A DNA stretch of 64,000 nucleotides from Roseiarcus sp963794155 (GTDB lineage: Bacteria; Pseudomonadota; Alphaproteobacteria; Rhizobiales; Beijerinckiaceae), in assembly GCA_963794155.1 (NCBI GenBank), contig CAWCCX010000013.1, positions 434,001 to 498,000 on the forward strand. Direction: 5' to 3'. Each line of letters opens with the position of its first letter. The first letter of the stretch is position 1. The notes under the pieces are model-generated. The model saw only the letters and a program-made list of their open reading frames with translations, made no database searches and was not told the origin of the DNA. Positions 26,268 to 34,924 of the stretch are shown in pieces. Position numbers and translations under genes: made by a program.

Positions 26268-27368
26268 ATGATGGCGCGTGACCCGAAGATCGCCTACGTC
26301 CTGCTGCGCAACGCCCATTTCGGGCCGCGGCTTGCAAGGTCAGTCGAGCTCTGCGTCCGCGATCTCGTCCTTTACAGCCGCTATGCGTCGACGACCCTGG
26401 TCGCCTGTCCGCCGGTCGACGAGCCGTTCGACGGCGTCGAGATCACGACCATTCCCGACGCAGCGATCGGCGGGAATGTCGGCAAGGCGCTCGGCGTCGC
26501 CCGGCTTCTGCGGCGCCGCGGGATCGACCTCGCGGTGGTCGAGAACCACCTGCCGGCCGCCGCCTTGATCGCCGCGACGTCGGGCGCGCGCGTCCTCCTG
26601 CACAGCCACGCCTACGAGACCGCGCCCCAGGGCGGAGCCGGCATCGCCGCCGCGCGCCTCAAGCTTGCGCCGCTCGCCGGATTCGTATTCGTCAGCGAGG
26701 ACGCGCTCGCGCGCTTCCGGGCCAATTTTCCTTTCGCACGCGCGCCCATGCGGGCAGTCCCCAACGGACTCGACATGCACGCCTGGTCAGCGGGCGGACC
26801 CAAGGACCACTCGATCCTTTGCGTCGGCCGGGCGCTGGCCGACAAGGGGCACCTCGAGGCGATGCGGGCGATCGTCGGCGCGCTCAAGACCCGCCCTGGC
26901 TGGAGCGCCCGCTTCATTCTGTCGGCAGTCGATCGGGAGCCCGAGACTGTCCGGGCGCTCCGCGATGCCCGCGGCGAGTCCTGCAGCCGGATCCGGATCG
27001 ACTCGAATCTGCCCTACGCCGAGGTCAAGGCGGCGTGGGAAAAGGCGGCGATCGGTCTTGCGCTGACGAAGACCCCAGAGCCGTTCGGCCGCACCGCGCT
27101 CGAAGCGCTGGCGAGCGGGGCGGCGCTGATTGCCTCTGGCCTCGGCGGCCTCGCCGAAGTCTGCGGCCCTTGCGCGGCGATGGTCGATCCAAACGACGCC
27201 GAAGGCCTCGCGGCGACGCTTGGCGCCCTCATGGACGCGCCCGAGCGGCGCGCCGATCTCGCCCGCGCCGGACGCACGCGAGTCGAGGCGCTGTTCGACA
27301 TCCGAACTGTGGCGCGGCGGATGGACGATTTTATCGCCGCCTGCATTGAGGGGCGGGCAGGGGCCTGA
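26268..27368 (+). CDS. Glycosyltransferase family 4 protein
   Basis: GT-B fold glycosyltransferase of about 366 residues. The C-terminal half carries the GT4 donor-site pattern: ILCVGRALADKGHLEAM, and EPFGRTALEALASGAALIA (the E-x7-E motif), followed by GLGGLAEVCG. The N-terminal acceptor half is less conserved (ENHLPAAALIAATSG, LLHSHAYE). It probably adds a sugar to a surface polysaccharide or glycolipid. Start is ATG 26268 or 26271; the open frame extends upstream without support. No other polysaccharide genes are adjacent, so its pathway is unclear. Confidence 0.87.
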   Translation: MMARDPKIAYVLLRNAHFGPRLARSVELCVRDLVLYSRYASTTLVACPPVDEPFDGVEITTIPDAAIGGNVGKALGVARLLRRRGIDLAVVENHLPAAALIAATSGARVLLHSHAYETAPQGGAGIAAARLKLAPLAGFVFVSEDALARFRANFPFARAPMRAVPNGLDMHAWSAGGPKDHSILCVGRALADKGHLEAMRAIVGALKTRPGWSARFILSAVDREPETVRALRDARGESCSRIRIDSNLPYAEVKAAWEKAAIGLALTKTPEPFGRTALEALASGAALIASGLGGLAEVCGPCAAMVDPNDAEGLAATLGALMDAPERRADLARAGRTRVEALFDIRTVARRMDDFIAACIEGRAGA

Positions 27369-27434
27369 GGCGCCTGTTGCCTTCCGATCGCGCAACCGAT
27401 AACCCGCGCCGATGCGAGTGGCTCAGGGGCGGCG

Positions 27435-28205
27435 ATGAGTCCGGAAAAGTTTGCGTTTTTTGTCGGCGTCGCGGTGTTCGCCGGCGGAGCGGTCGGGCTC
27501 ATCCTCCAACGCGTCCTGCCGGAGAAATTCACCACCGGCGGTCCGCGCGACATGATCGGCGCGGTCGTCGGCATGCTCACGCTTTTGTCCGCTCTCGTGC
27601 TCGGACTCCTGATCTGGACCGCGTACGGGGTCTATTCCGGTCAGAATCTGGCGGTGCAGACCTTGGCCGCGAAGGTCCTGCAGCTCGATCTCGCCCTCGC
27701 CGACTACGGGCCGGACGCGATGCCGGTGCGCGTAAAGGTGCGGCAGAACCTGGGCAAGACGATCGACGATATCTGGGGCGCCAACGAGAGCGACTCCACC
27801 TTCGTCGTCAAGAACTTTTCCGCCGCGGTCGAGAGCCTGCGCAACCGGGAAAAGGCTCTGGCCGAACTTCACCCCTCGACGGACGCGGAAAAGCGGGCGC
27901 TGAACTCGGCGACCGCGACCGTCGCGGCGATCGGCCAGTCGCGGCTGCAGATGTCGTTTGCGCTCGCGAACCCGGTCTCCTATCCGCTCATACTCATGGT
28001 GGTCGGATGGGCGACGTTTCTGTTCTGCGGCTATGGCCTGATGTCGAAAGGCAACCCGATGTCGATCGCGGCGGGGGCAATCGGCGCGATCGCGGTCGCG
28101 AGCGCGGTCTATCTGGTCCTCGACCTCAGCGATCCCTACGTCGGCGCGTTCCGCAGCTCGCCGGCGCCGCTCGAGCAGGTGCTTGCGGTCATGGGCAAGG
28201 AGTAA
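27435..28205 (+). CDS. DUF4239 (bestrophin-like) membrane protein
   Basis: Complete family member of 256 residues. N-terminal hydrophobic span (FFVGVAVFAGGAVGLIL), short loop LPEKFTTGGPRDMIGAVVGM, a second span (LTLLSALVLGLLIW), a soluble helical middle with QTLAAKVLQLDLALADYGPD, and two C-terminal spans ending in SSPAPLEQVL. It is closely related to the protein at 43522 and to the fragment at 2-346. Function unknown; the fold resembles bestrophin channels. It is transcribed with a 66-base gap after the glycosyltransferase. Confidence 0.87.
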   Translation: MSPEKFAFFVGVAVFAGGAVGLILQRVLPEKFTTGGPRDMIGAVVGMLTLLSALVLGLLIWTAYGVYSGQNLAVQTLAAKVLQLDLALADYGPDAMPVRVKVRQNLGKTIDDIWGANESDSTFVVKNFSAAVESLRNREKALAELHPSTDAEKRALNSATATVAAIGQSRLQMSFALANPVSYPLILMVVGWATFLFCGYGLMSKGNPMSIAAGAIGAIAVASAVYLVLDLSDPYVGAFRSSPAPLEQVLAVMGKE

Positions 28206-28277
28206 AGACGCGCGACCCGGCGCCCTCGTTCGAATCCATCTTGCTTTTCGTCGGCGCGGCGGAAAGTCTGCGTTGCT

Positions 28278-29525
28278 GTGACGTCGACCTCCTCGCTCTC
28301 CAAAATTGCACAGCCCACCGTCGATTCGCCGCTGATCGGGCGCGGCGATCCTCGTTTCTGGCGGGTGAGCATCGGCCTGTTTCTGGGCGGTCTTGCAACC
28401 TTTGGCGTGCTCTACTGCGTTCAGCCGCTGATGCCGGGCTTCGCCAACGCATTTTCGATTTCCCCGGCCGCCGCGAGCCTTTCGCTGTCGGCCCCGACCG
28501 GCGTCCTGGCGGTCGCGATGGTCTTCGCCGGAACGGTGTCGGACGTCTGGGGACGGAAGGCGGTCATGACCGCGTCTCTGGCCGCCGCGGCCGCGACGAC
28601 GCTCGCCGCCTCGCTTTCGCCGGGCTGGACGACGCTGATCGCGCTTCGCGCGCTCACCGGCCTTGCGCTCTCTGGAGTTCCGGCGGTGGCGATGGCCTAT
28701 CTGGCCGAGGAGATGGACCGCTCGGCGATCGGGCTGGCGATGGGCCTTTACATCGCCGGCAACACGCTCGGCGGCATGGCTGGGCGCCTGGGGGGCGCGG
28801 CGATCGCCGACGTCTGGGGATGGCGGGCGGCGATCGCAGTGGTGGGGCTCGTTTCGCTCGCCGCAGCGGGCGTGTTCGCTTTCGCGCTGCCAACGGAGCG
28901 GACGCCCGCGCTGAAGACCGGGCCGACTGCGCTTCTGCCGGCGATCCGCGCGCATTTCGCCGATCCGGGCTTGAGATACCTGTTCGTCCTCGGCTTTCTC
29001 TTGATGGGCTCCCTCGTCACCACCTATAACTACGTCGGCTTTCGGCTGGCTCAGCCGCCCTTTTCGCTGAGCCAGGCGGCGATCGGTTTCGTGTTCTCGA
29101 TCTACCTCGTCGGCGCGGTCAGTTCGGCGGTCATGGGCGAACTCGCCGGACGCCATGGCCGGCGTCGCGTCATCGGCTTCGCGATCGTGCTCATGCCGAT
29201 TGGAATCGTCTTGACCTTGCCCGACAGTCTGCCGCTGACCATCCTCGGCGTCGGCGTTCTGACCGCCGGGTTTTTCGGCGGCCATTCGATCGCCTCGAGC
29301 TGGGTCGGTCTCAGGGCCGAAACGGCGAAGGCCCAGGCGAGCGCGATCTACCTGTTCTTCTACTACGCCGGCTCGAGCGTCGCGGGCTCTCTGGGCGGCT
29401 GGGCCTACGCGAGCGACGGGTGGCCCGGAGTGGCGGCGTTCGTCGGCGCGCTCTCGGCGCTGGCGCTCTTGGTGGCGATGAAGCTCGCGCGGGTCCAGCC
29501 GCCGGCGCATCTTCGCGCTTCGTAG
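28278..29525 (+). CDS. MFS transporter, YnfM-like
   Basis: A 415-residue, twelve-span major facilitator. The loop 2-3 signature GTVSDVWGRKAVM, the motif ALTGLALSGVPAVAMAYLAEE in the middle, and the repeat in the second half (GELAGRHGRRRVI) place it in the YnfM/drug-exporter-like DHA1 group. Start GTG 28278. It precedes recO by 16 bases on the same strand. The substrate is unknown; export of small metabolites or drugs is the usual role. Confidence 0.88.
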   Translation: MTSTSSLSKIAQPTVDSPLIGRGDPRFWRVSIGLFLGGLATFGVLYCVQPLMPGFANAFSISPAAASLSLSAPTGVLAVAMVFAGTVSDVWGRKAVMTASLAAAAATTLAASLSPGWTTLIALRALTGLALSGVPAVAMAYLAEEMDRSAIGLAMGLYIAGNTLGGMAGRLGGAAIADVWGWRAAIAVVGLVSLAAAGVFAFALPTERTPALKTGPTALLPAIRAHFADPGLRYLFVLGFLLMGSLVTTYNYVGFRLAQPPFSLSQAAIGFVFSIYLVGAVSSAVMGELAGRHGRRRVIGFAIVLMPIGIVLTLPDSLPLTILGVGVLTAGFFGGHSIASSWVGLRAETAKAQASAIYLFFYYAGSSVAGSLGGWAYASDGWPGVAAFVGALSALALLVAMKLARVQPPAHLRAS

Positions 29526-29541
29526 AGAGGGCGCTCGGGCC

Positions 29542-30282
29542 ATGGAATGGCGGGACGAAGGGCTCATCATCGGCGTCCGCAGGCACGGCGAGCAATCGGC
29601 GATCGTGGAGGCGATGACCCGGTCGCATGGCCGTCATCTCGGCCTTGTTCGCGGCGGGCGCTCGCCGCGGTTCGGGGCGACGCTGCAGCCGGGCAATACG
29701 ATCGGCCTCGTCTGGCGGGCGAGGCTCGACGAGCATCTGGGCGCCTACGCCGTCGAACCGGTCGCGCTGAGGGCCGGGCGCCTGATGGGAAGCGCGCTGG
29801 CGCTCGCCGGGCTCAATTATCTTGCGGCGCTGGTCCGAATCCTGCCAGAGCGCGATCCGCATGAGGGGGTCTACGAAGCGCTGAGCGTCATCGTCGAGGC
29901 GCTCGACGACAGCGCGCTCGGCCCCGCGCTCGTGGCCCGGTTCGAGGCGCAGATCCTGGCTGAGTGCGGTTTTCGGCTCGACCTCAGCCGCTGCGCCGCG
30001 ACTGGCGCGACCGAGGGCTTGGCCTTCGTCTCGCCGCGGTCGGGCCGGGCGGTGAGCGCCGAAGCCGGGGCGCCGTGGCGCGACCGATTGCTGCCGCTGC
30101 CCGCCTTCTTGCGCGAAGGGGCGCGACTCGAAGCGCGGCCGAGCGCCGGCGAAATCGCCGACGGGTTCCGCCTGACCGGCTTCTTTCTCGCCCGCGACCT
30201 GTTCGGGCCGAACAACGCGCCGCTGCCGGACTCGCGCGCCGCCTTCCTGACAGCCGCGGCGAAGACGGAGGGCGCGCGATAG
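29542..30282 (+). CDS. recO: DNA repair protein RecO
   Basis: RecO loads RecA on SSB-coated DNA in the RecFOR pathway. The 246-residue protein begins MEWRDEGLIIGVRRHGEQSAI, the RecO OB-fold N-terminus, followed by HLGLVRGGRSPRF and the helical C-terminal domain with LLAECGFRLDL-like sequence (residues LAECGFRLDLSRC), where Rhizobiales proteins keep only part of the zinc-finger cysteines. Start ATG 29542. In related genomes recO sits near era and rnc; here it follows an MFS gene instead. Confidence 0.93.
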   Translation: MEWRDEGLIIGVRRHGEQSAIVEAMTRSHGRHLGLVRGGRSPRFGATLQPGNTIGLVWRARLDEHLGAYAVEPVALRAGRLMGSALALAGLNYLAALVRILPERDPHEGVYEALSVIVEALDDSALGPALVARFEAQILAECGFRLDLSRCAATGATEGLAFVSPRSGRAVSAEAGAPWRDRLLPLPAFLREGARLEARPSAGEIADGFRLTGFFLARDLFGPNNAPLPDSRAAFLTAAAKTEGAR

Positions 30283-30295
30283 CCGGCGAAAAAAG

Positions 30296-30751
30296 CTATC
30301 CGACCTCGAACACGGACAGCGCGACGCGGTCCGGATAGCGAGCTCCGCTGGCGATGAAGAGCGGCCTGGTCAGCCATTGATGGGCCGGCGCAGCGGTCTC
30401 GAACCGTGGCGTGCTGCGGAAATAGACCTCGCCCGGATCGACCGGTTCGCCGCGGGTAATGCGCGCCATCACCTCCGGGGGGCCGAACCGGACGCCGGAA
30501 TTCTCGATATAGACCATGCTTCCGTCGTCGAGCCGGGCGAGGTAGCGAGCCTCCAGCCGGGTGAAACCATCCCGGGCGATCACCTGATAGTCGGCGCCTG
30601 CATTCAGGATCGTCCCGTTCAGCCTTTCGCCCCGAATGACGCCGCCGGTGATCGGCACGACCCGCCTCAGGCCTTGCGCGCTCTCACCGACCGCAATCGG
30701 CGCCCCGACTTCGACAAGGAAATCCGCTACGTGGGTGAGGGTCGGGGTCAT
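30296..30751 (-). CDS. DUF3237 domain protein
   Basis: A 151-residue soluble protein covered by a DUF3237 domain, a beta-barrel family of unknown function. Typical stretches are PIAVGESAQGLRRVVPITGG, RGERLNGTILNAGADYQ, and MVYIENSGVRFG. ATG 30751 (MTPTLTHVADF) matches the family N-terminus better than the upstream in-frame ATG 30781. It ends 14 bases from the recO stop (convergent). It precedes no obvious partner. Confidence 0.85.
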   Translation of the reverse strand: MTPTLTHVADFLVEVGAPIAVGESAQGLRRVVPITGGVIRGERLNGTILNAGADYQVIARDGFTRLEARYLARLDDGSMVYIENSGVRFGPPEVMARITRGEPVDPGEVYFRSTPRFETAAPAHQWLTRPLFIASGARYPDRVALSVFEVG

Positions 30752-30834
30752 AAGGCGAGCTCCAGAGCAGGCCTCGACCATAGGTCGTCATCTCCGTCCA
30801 GTCGCCGCATTTCGCGCGCCTGCCGCGGCGTCGC

Positions 30835-31635
30835 TCAGATGCCCGCGTACCATTCGTAGCCGCGGTCCTCCCAGAATCCGCCGCGGCCGCGGGCGATGCC
30901 TGAGAAGCCGTCGATCGCCTCGATCCGCATGATGTATTTCGCCATCTTATAGCCGAGCTGCCGCTCGACCCTGAGGCGCAGCGGCGCGCCGTGCTCGACT
31001 TTCAGCGGCGCGAAATTCATTTCATAGGCGAGAATGGTTTGCGGATGAAAGGCGTCGATGAGGTCGATCGTCTCGTAATAGCGCCCGGTGTTGTCGAGCG
31101 TCTGCTCGAGGGTATCGGCGCAGAAGAAGGCGAGGTAGCGGGCTTGCGGCTTCAATCCCGCGGCGGCGATGAGAGCAGACAACTGGACGCCCTTCCATTG
31201 CCCGATGCAGCTCCAACCCTCGACGCAGTCGTGCCGGGTGATCTGCGTCCGCGACGGAAGGCTGCGCAGGTCGGCGAGCGTGAGCTTCGTCGGCCGTTCG
31301 ACGAGGCCGCCGACCTCGAGCTTCCAATCGGAGAAACCGCCCTGGCGCAGAGCGACATAGGCGGGATCGTCGGGATCAATCGAGCCGTTGGGCTTGAAGG
31401 TCGAAGTGATCGCGGATTGCGGATATTCCGGCGCGAGCGCGGTGCGCGGCGCGAGCAGGGCGCGTTGGACCGATTTGGTTAGCGCTTCAGCCTTGTCCAG
31501 GAACGCGAGCGCCGCCGGCGACCCCGCATCGCACCCCGCAAGCGGCGCGGCCGCGGCCCCGGCGGCGAGGCCGAGGAGGAGCCTGCGGCGGCTGAGGCGT
31601 GGTCCCGCCGGCCGGATCAGACCGTCGCTAATCAT
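30835..31635 (-). CDS. Molybdopterin-dependent oxidoreductase (sulfite oxidase / MsrP-like)
   Basis: A 266-residue exported Mo-cofactor protein. The N-terminus SRRRLLLGLAAGAAAAPLAGC is a Tat-like signal that also contains a lipobox Cys. The Mo-binding Cys is in TRHDCVEGWSCIGQW, with the surrounding WKGVQLSALI and the C-terminal GAPLRLRVERQLGYK typical of the oxidoreductase_molyb domain. ATG 31635 overlaps the upstream cytochrome b stop by four bases (ATGA); the in-frame extension to 31809 lies inside that gene and is unlikely. The pair resembles MsrPQ/YedYZ in logic: a periplasmic Mo enzyme fed by a heme-b membrane protein. Substrate is unknown. Confidence 0.87.
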   Translation of the reverse strand: MISDGLIRPAGPRLSRRRLLLGLAAGAAAAPLAGCDAGSPAALAFLDKAEALTKSVQRALLAPRTALAPEYPQSAITSTFKPNGSIDPDDPAYVALRQGGFSDWKLEVGGLVERPTKLTLADLRSLPSRTQITRHDCVEGWSCIGQWKGVQLSALIAAAGLKPQARYLAFFCADTLEQTLDNTGRYYETIDLIDAFHPQTILAYEMNFAPLKVEHGAPLRLRVERQLGYKMAKYIMRIEAIDGFSGIARGRGGFWEDRGYEWYAGI

Positions 31636-32483
31636 CGCTGAGCCTCCTTGATGCGATACCGGCCGGTGATCATCGAGCGCATATTGTTGATCGGGCCCGA
31701 GAGAACCACCATCACCAGATGCACGATGACGAACAGGACGAGATAGGTCGCGAGCAGGAAATGCGCGGCGCGCGCCGCCTGCCGCCCGCCAAAGAGCGTG
31801 AGAAGCCACGGGAAGGCGGCGTCCATTGCCGGCGACATGGTGAGCCCGGCGAGGATCAGGACGGGAAAGGCGATGACCACGCTCAGATAGGCGAGCTTCT
31901 GCAGCACGTTGTAGTGCAGCGCCTCGTCGCCGGCGGGAAACCTGAGCCGCGCGTGATCGACGATCGCGCGCGGAATCGCCCGGATGTCGGCAACGCTCGG
32001 CCAGAGGTCGCGAATATGCCGGCGCCCGAGGAGATAGGCAAAATAGATGAGCCCGTTGAGCACGAGAATCCAGGCGAAAAAGAAGTGCCAGCGCCGCCCC
32101 ATCGCCAGATCCTGATAAGCGGGTAGCGTCGCCCAGGACGGAAAGCCGCGTTCTTCAAGTTGCCCGTCGTCGCCGCGAGAGGCGCCAAGCAGTCCGGTCG
32201 TGTCGAACGCGCGGCCGAAGATCGTGGTCAGGCCGGCGGTCGGATCTCCATTGTCGTTCTCGCGCGCCGAGAGCGAAAGGAACGGATGCTCGAAACTGGT
32301 TGCGGGGCCCCAGGTGAGCGCCGGATCGGCATTGAAGATCTGCATTCCGCTCATCAGCAGGACAAGGAAGCAGGCCGCATTGACCCAGTGGCAGACGCGC
32401 ACGACCACGGAGTGCCGAAAGACGACGCGCCCGCCCGAAGCGGCGCTTACGCGCCAAGCCGAAGGGACTGAGGTCATTTCCAT
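31632..32483 (-). CDS. Cytochrome b561-type (thiosulfate reductase cytochrome b-like) membrane protein
   Basis: A 283-residue di-heme b membrane protein with four main spans. HSVVVRVCHWVNAACF in span one, RRWHFFFAWILVLNGLIYF in span two, QKLAYLSVVIAFPVLILAGL in span three and HFLLATYLVLFVIVHLVMV in span four carry the heme histidines. The periplasmic loop between spans one and two is unusually long. The stop overlaps the start of the Mo-oxidoreductase, so the two proteins are made together and most likely form an electron-transfer pair between quinol and periplasmic substrate. Confidence 0.87.
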   Translation of the reverse strand: MEMTSVPSAWRVSAASGGRVVFRHSVVVRVCHWVNAACFLVLLMSGMQIFNADPALTWGPATSFEHPFLSLSARENDNGDPTAGLTTIFGRAFDTTGLLGASRGDDGQLEERGFPSWATLPAYQDLAMGRRWHFFFAWILVLNGLIYFAYLLGRRHIRDLWPSVADIRAIPRAIVDHARLRFPAGDEALHYNVLQKLAYLSVVIAFPVLILAGLTMSPAMDAAFPWLLTLFGGRQAARAAHFLLATYLVLFVIVHLVMVVLSGPINNMRSMITGRYRIKEAQR

Positions 32484-32682
32484 TTCTCCCGAGCCGCCGG
32501 TCAGCGGCGCAAGACATTACGCCGCTGGACGGGCGAAAGTTTCACCAGCGCGATCCTGACGCCAATTTGGCGCTTTTTTGGGCCGGGGCCTGAAACCCTG
32601 GGCCGGGCGTCCCGTATCCACTTCGTCCCGATCGACGAGCGCATGATGGGTCGACGGGTTCGAACCAACATTGGAGACCAAC

Positions 32683-33264
32683 ATGAACGCCAGGATTTCG
32701 CTTACCGCCGCGGCGCTCGCCGCCAGCGTCGCCTTCGCCGCGCCAATCGCGGCGCCCTTCGTTGCGCCAGCCTACGCCGAAATGACCAAAATGGTCGGCG
32801 GCGCGCCGATGTATCCCAGCAAGAACATCATCGAAAACGCCGTCAATTCGAAAGATCACACAACGCTGGTCGCGGCGGTGAAGGCTGCCGGCCTCGTCGA
32901 TACGCTCGAGGGCGCAGGACCCTTCACGGTCTTCGCGCCGACCAACGAGGCCTTCGCCCGTCTGCCGGCCGGCACGGTCGAGACGTTGCTCAAGCCGGAG
33001 AACAAGGGGACCCTGACCGCGATCCTGACCTATCACGTCGTGCCCGGCCGCCTGACCGAAGCCGAAATCGACGCCATGATCCGCGACGGCGGCGGCAAGG
33101 CGACGCTGAAGACCGTCCAGGGCGAGGAGCTCACCTTCGCGCGCGCCGACGGACATCTCTGGGTGATCGACGCCAAGGGCGACAAGGCCGAAGTCACGAT
33201 TCCGAACGTGATGCAGTCGAACGGGGTCATCCAGGTGATCAACAAGGTGCTGCTCCCGAGCTGA
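32683..33264 (+). CDS. Fasciclin-domain secreted protein
   Basis: A 193-residue exported protein: signal peptide MNARISLTAAALAASVAFAA to about AYA, then one fasciclin (FAS1) domain with GPFTVFAPTNEAFARLP, LTAILTYHVVPGRLT and the C-terminal NGVIQVINKVLLP. FAS1 domains mediate adhesion or protein-protein contact at the cell surface or in the periplasm. Start ATG 32683 has GGAG at 32673; ATG 32671 is further up. It is followed by a strong terminator and then by an ECF sigma/anti-sigma pair, the same company fasciclin proteins MPT70/MPT83 keep in mycobacteria (regulated by SigK/RskA). Confidence 0.92.
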   Translation: MNARISLTAAALAASVAFAAPIAAPFVAPAYAEMTKMVGGAPMYPSKNIIENAVNSKDHTTLVAAVKAAGLVDTLEGAGPFTVFAPTNEAFARLPAGTVETLLKPENKGTLTAILTYHVVPGRLTEAEIDAMIRDGGGKATLKTVQGEELTFARADGHLWVIDAKGDKAEVTIPNVMQSNGVIQVINKVLLPS

Positions 33265-33294
33265 GCCTCCTCCTACGGCTCAGGGGGAAGCAGC

Positions 33295-33323
33295 GGGCGG
33301 ACGCCATCAGCGTCCGCCCTTTT
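33295..33323 (+). terminator. Rho-independent terminator after the fasciclin gene
   Basis: GGGCGGACGC and GCGTCCGCCC form a perfect 10-bp stem with loop CATCA, followed by TTTT. It lies 31 bases after the fasciclin stop, so that gene is a separate transcript from the sigma factor operon. Confidence 0.85.
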
Positions 33324-33394
33324 CGCGCTCGCGGCGCGTTTCGCGAACGGCGGGCCGGTTGCGCCGGTCGTGCGCGGCGCTTTAGGATGCCCGA

Positions 33395-33982
33395 ATGACA
33401 TTCCGGGGAGAGGCGCCGGGCAGGGGAGCGCCGGCTCCGGCCAGGGACGATCTGGCCGATCTCTTGGCCCGCATCGCGGCCCGCGACGCGCCAGCCTTCA
33501 CGGCGCTCTACAAGGCGAGTAGCGCGAAACTCTACGGGATTGTCGCCCGTATCCTTCCCAGAGGCGGCGACGCGGCCGCTGACGTGCTTCAGGAGGCCTA
33601 TGTGCGGATCTGGGAAAAGGCCGGCGAATTCGATCCCGCGAAAGGTTCCCCGCTCGCCTGGATGGCGACCATCGCCCGCAATCGCGCGCTCGACGAGGTC
33701 CGCCGGGTTCGTCCCGGCTCGCTCGAGGACATGCCCGAGAGCTTCGAGCCGGCCGCGGATGACGTCGACCCGCTGGCGGGCAGGGAGCGGTCCGAGGGGC
33801 TCGCGGCGCTCTTGAAGTGTCTTGCGGCCTTGGACGAGGAGAAACGCGCGGTCGTGTTGCTGGCCTATTACCGCGGTTCAAGCCGCGAGGCGCTCGCCCA
33901 GCGCTTCGGGCGGCCGGTTCCGACAATAAAAACTTGGCTCCATCGCAGCCTCGCGCAACTGAGGGATTGCCTGGCGTCATGA
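33395..33982 (+). CDS. ECF RNA polymerase sigma factor (SigK-like)
   Basis: A 195-residue sigma-70 family factor of the extracytoplasmic-function group. Region 2: FTALYKASSAKLYGIVARIL, DVLQEAYVRIWEKA, GSPLAWMATIARNRALDEVRR; region 4: LDEEKRAVVLLAYYRGSSRE, ALAQRFGRPVPTIKTWLHRSL. PTIKTWLHR is a variant of the usual VKSRL recognition helix end. Its stop overlaps the ATG of the anti-sigma gene by four bases. Likely targets are its own operon and the fasciclin gene upstream. Confidence 0.93.
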   Translation: MTFRGEAPGRGAPAPARDDLADLLARIAARDAPAFTALYKASSAKLYGIVARILPRGGDAAADVLQEAYVRIWEKAGEFDPAKGSPLAWMATIARNRALDEVRRVRPGSLEDMPESFEPAADDVDPLAGRERSEGLAALLKCLAALDEEKRAVVLLAYYRGSSREALAQRFGRPVPTIKTWLHRSLAQLRDCLAS

Positions 33983-34710
33983 CGATCACGCCCGACGACG
34001 ATTTCGCCGCCGCCGAATATGCGCTGGGCACCCTCGATCCGGGCGAGCGCGCGGTTCTGGCGGCGCGGCGGTTGCGCGAGCCCGACCTCGACGAAGCGAT
34101 CCGCGCCTGGGAGGCGCGGCTTGCTCCGCTCGCCGAGGCGGCAGGGCCGATCGAACCGCCGCGCGACCTCCTGGCCGCGATCGAAACGCGCATTCGAGGC
34201 GCCGCGTCCCAGGCGCTTGCGAACGGAGCGCCTGCGAACGGGGCGATGGTCGCGCTGAGGCGCAGCGTGACGCGCTGGCGCGCGGCGGCGATCGCCGCCT
34301 CGATCGTCGCCGTCCTCCTCGCCGGCAGCTTCATCGCCCGCGAGGCGACCCGGGAGGCAGTCCCGCATGAATATGTCGCCATCCTGCAGAAGGACGCCGC
34401 TTCGCCCGCATTCGCGATCACCGTCAATCTCGACACGCGCGAATTCACGGTGCGCCCGGTCGCGGCGAGCGCGCCGCCCGGCAAGGCGTACGAATTGTGG
34501 CTCATCGACCCCAAGATCGGTCCGCCGCGGTCGCTAGGCGTCATCGCCGCCGATAGCGCAACCCGACGCGCCAATCTCGCCCAGTATGATCGCGCGGTGG
34601 TCGAGGACGCGACCTACGCCATAACCGTCGAGCCGCCCGGCGGCTCCCCAGACGGCAAGCCATCGGGGCCGCCGGTCTTCGTCGGCAAGCTGATCCCGGT
34701 CGGGCCTTGA
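33979..34710 (+). CDS. Anti-sigma factor, RskA-type
   Basis: A 243-residue single-span membrane protein. The cytoplasmic N-terminus (residues about 1-90: AAEYALGTLDPGERAVLAAR) is the RskA/RsrA-like sigma-binding segment that lacks a zinc motif; one span follows (AAAIAASIVAVLLAGSFIA), and the periplasmic RskA domain contains GKAYELWLIDP, LGVIAADSATRR and YAITVEPPGGSPDGKPSGP, the diagnostic C-terminal block. ATG 33979 overlaps the sigma stop, giving coupled synthesis. It should hold the ECF sigma factor at the membrane until proteolysis releases it. Confidence 0.92.
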   Translation: MTITPDDDFAAAEYALGTLDPGERAVLAARRLREPDLDEAIRAWEARLAPLAEAAGPIEPPRDLLAAIETRIRGAASQALANGAPANGAMVALRRSVTRWRAAAIAASIVAVLLAGSFIAREATREAVPHEYVAILQKDAASPAFAITVNLDTREFTVRPVAASAPPGKAYELWLIDPKIGPPRSLGVIAADSATRRANLAQYDRAVVEDATYAITVEPPGGSPDGKPSGPPVFVGKLIPVGP

Positions 34711-34924
34711 GACGCCGGGCCCGGTTCGACGAGACGGGCCTTCTCCCCGCCGAAGCGCGGAACAAATGACGCTCGCGAACGTTCGAATTGCAGGCTTGGC
34801 CTAGCGCGCGCGGCCCACGGGCGCGGCGGTCGGCGAAGGCGCTCGCATCGTTCAACCGGTTCGCGCTCCTCTTTCGCCGCCGCAGCGACCGCGACGTCGG
34901 CGTTGCTGGAAAGAGGAGCACGTC

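Noticed and set aside
28225..28245. GTTCGAATCC resembling a tRNA T-arm
   Set aside because: The flanking sequence does not fold into acceptor, D or anticodon arms. A similar GGGTTCGAACC at about 32658 was rejected for the same reason.
27423..29570. A 715-codon open frame on the minus strand
   Set aside because: It lies opposite the DUF4239 and MFS genes, is arginine/glutamate/aspartate-rich without any family motif, and is explained by high GC at third positions of the genes on the plus strand. The same holds for long minus frames at 45003-46667 and 10189-11799.
32560..32579. CGCCAATTTGGCG followed by TTTTTT, like a terminator on the plus strand
   Set aside because: It lies between two divergent genes, so no plus-strand transcript should end there. 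The stem is short; it could be an operator or leader element but nothing more supports it.
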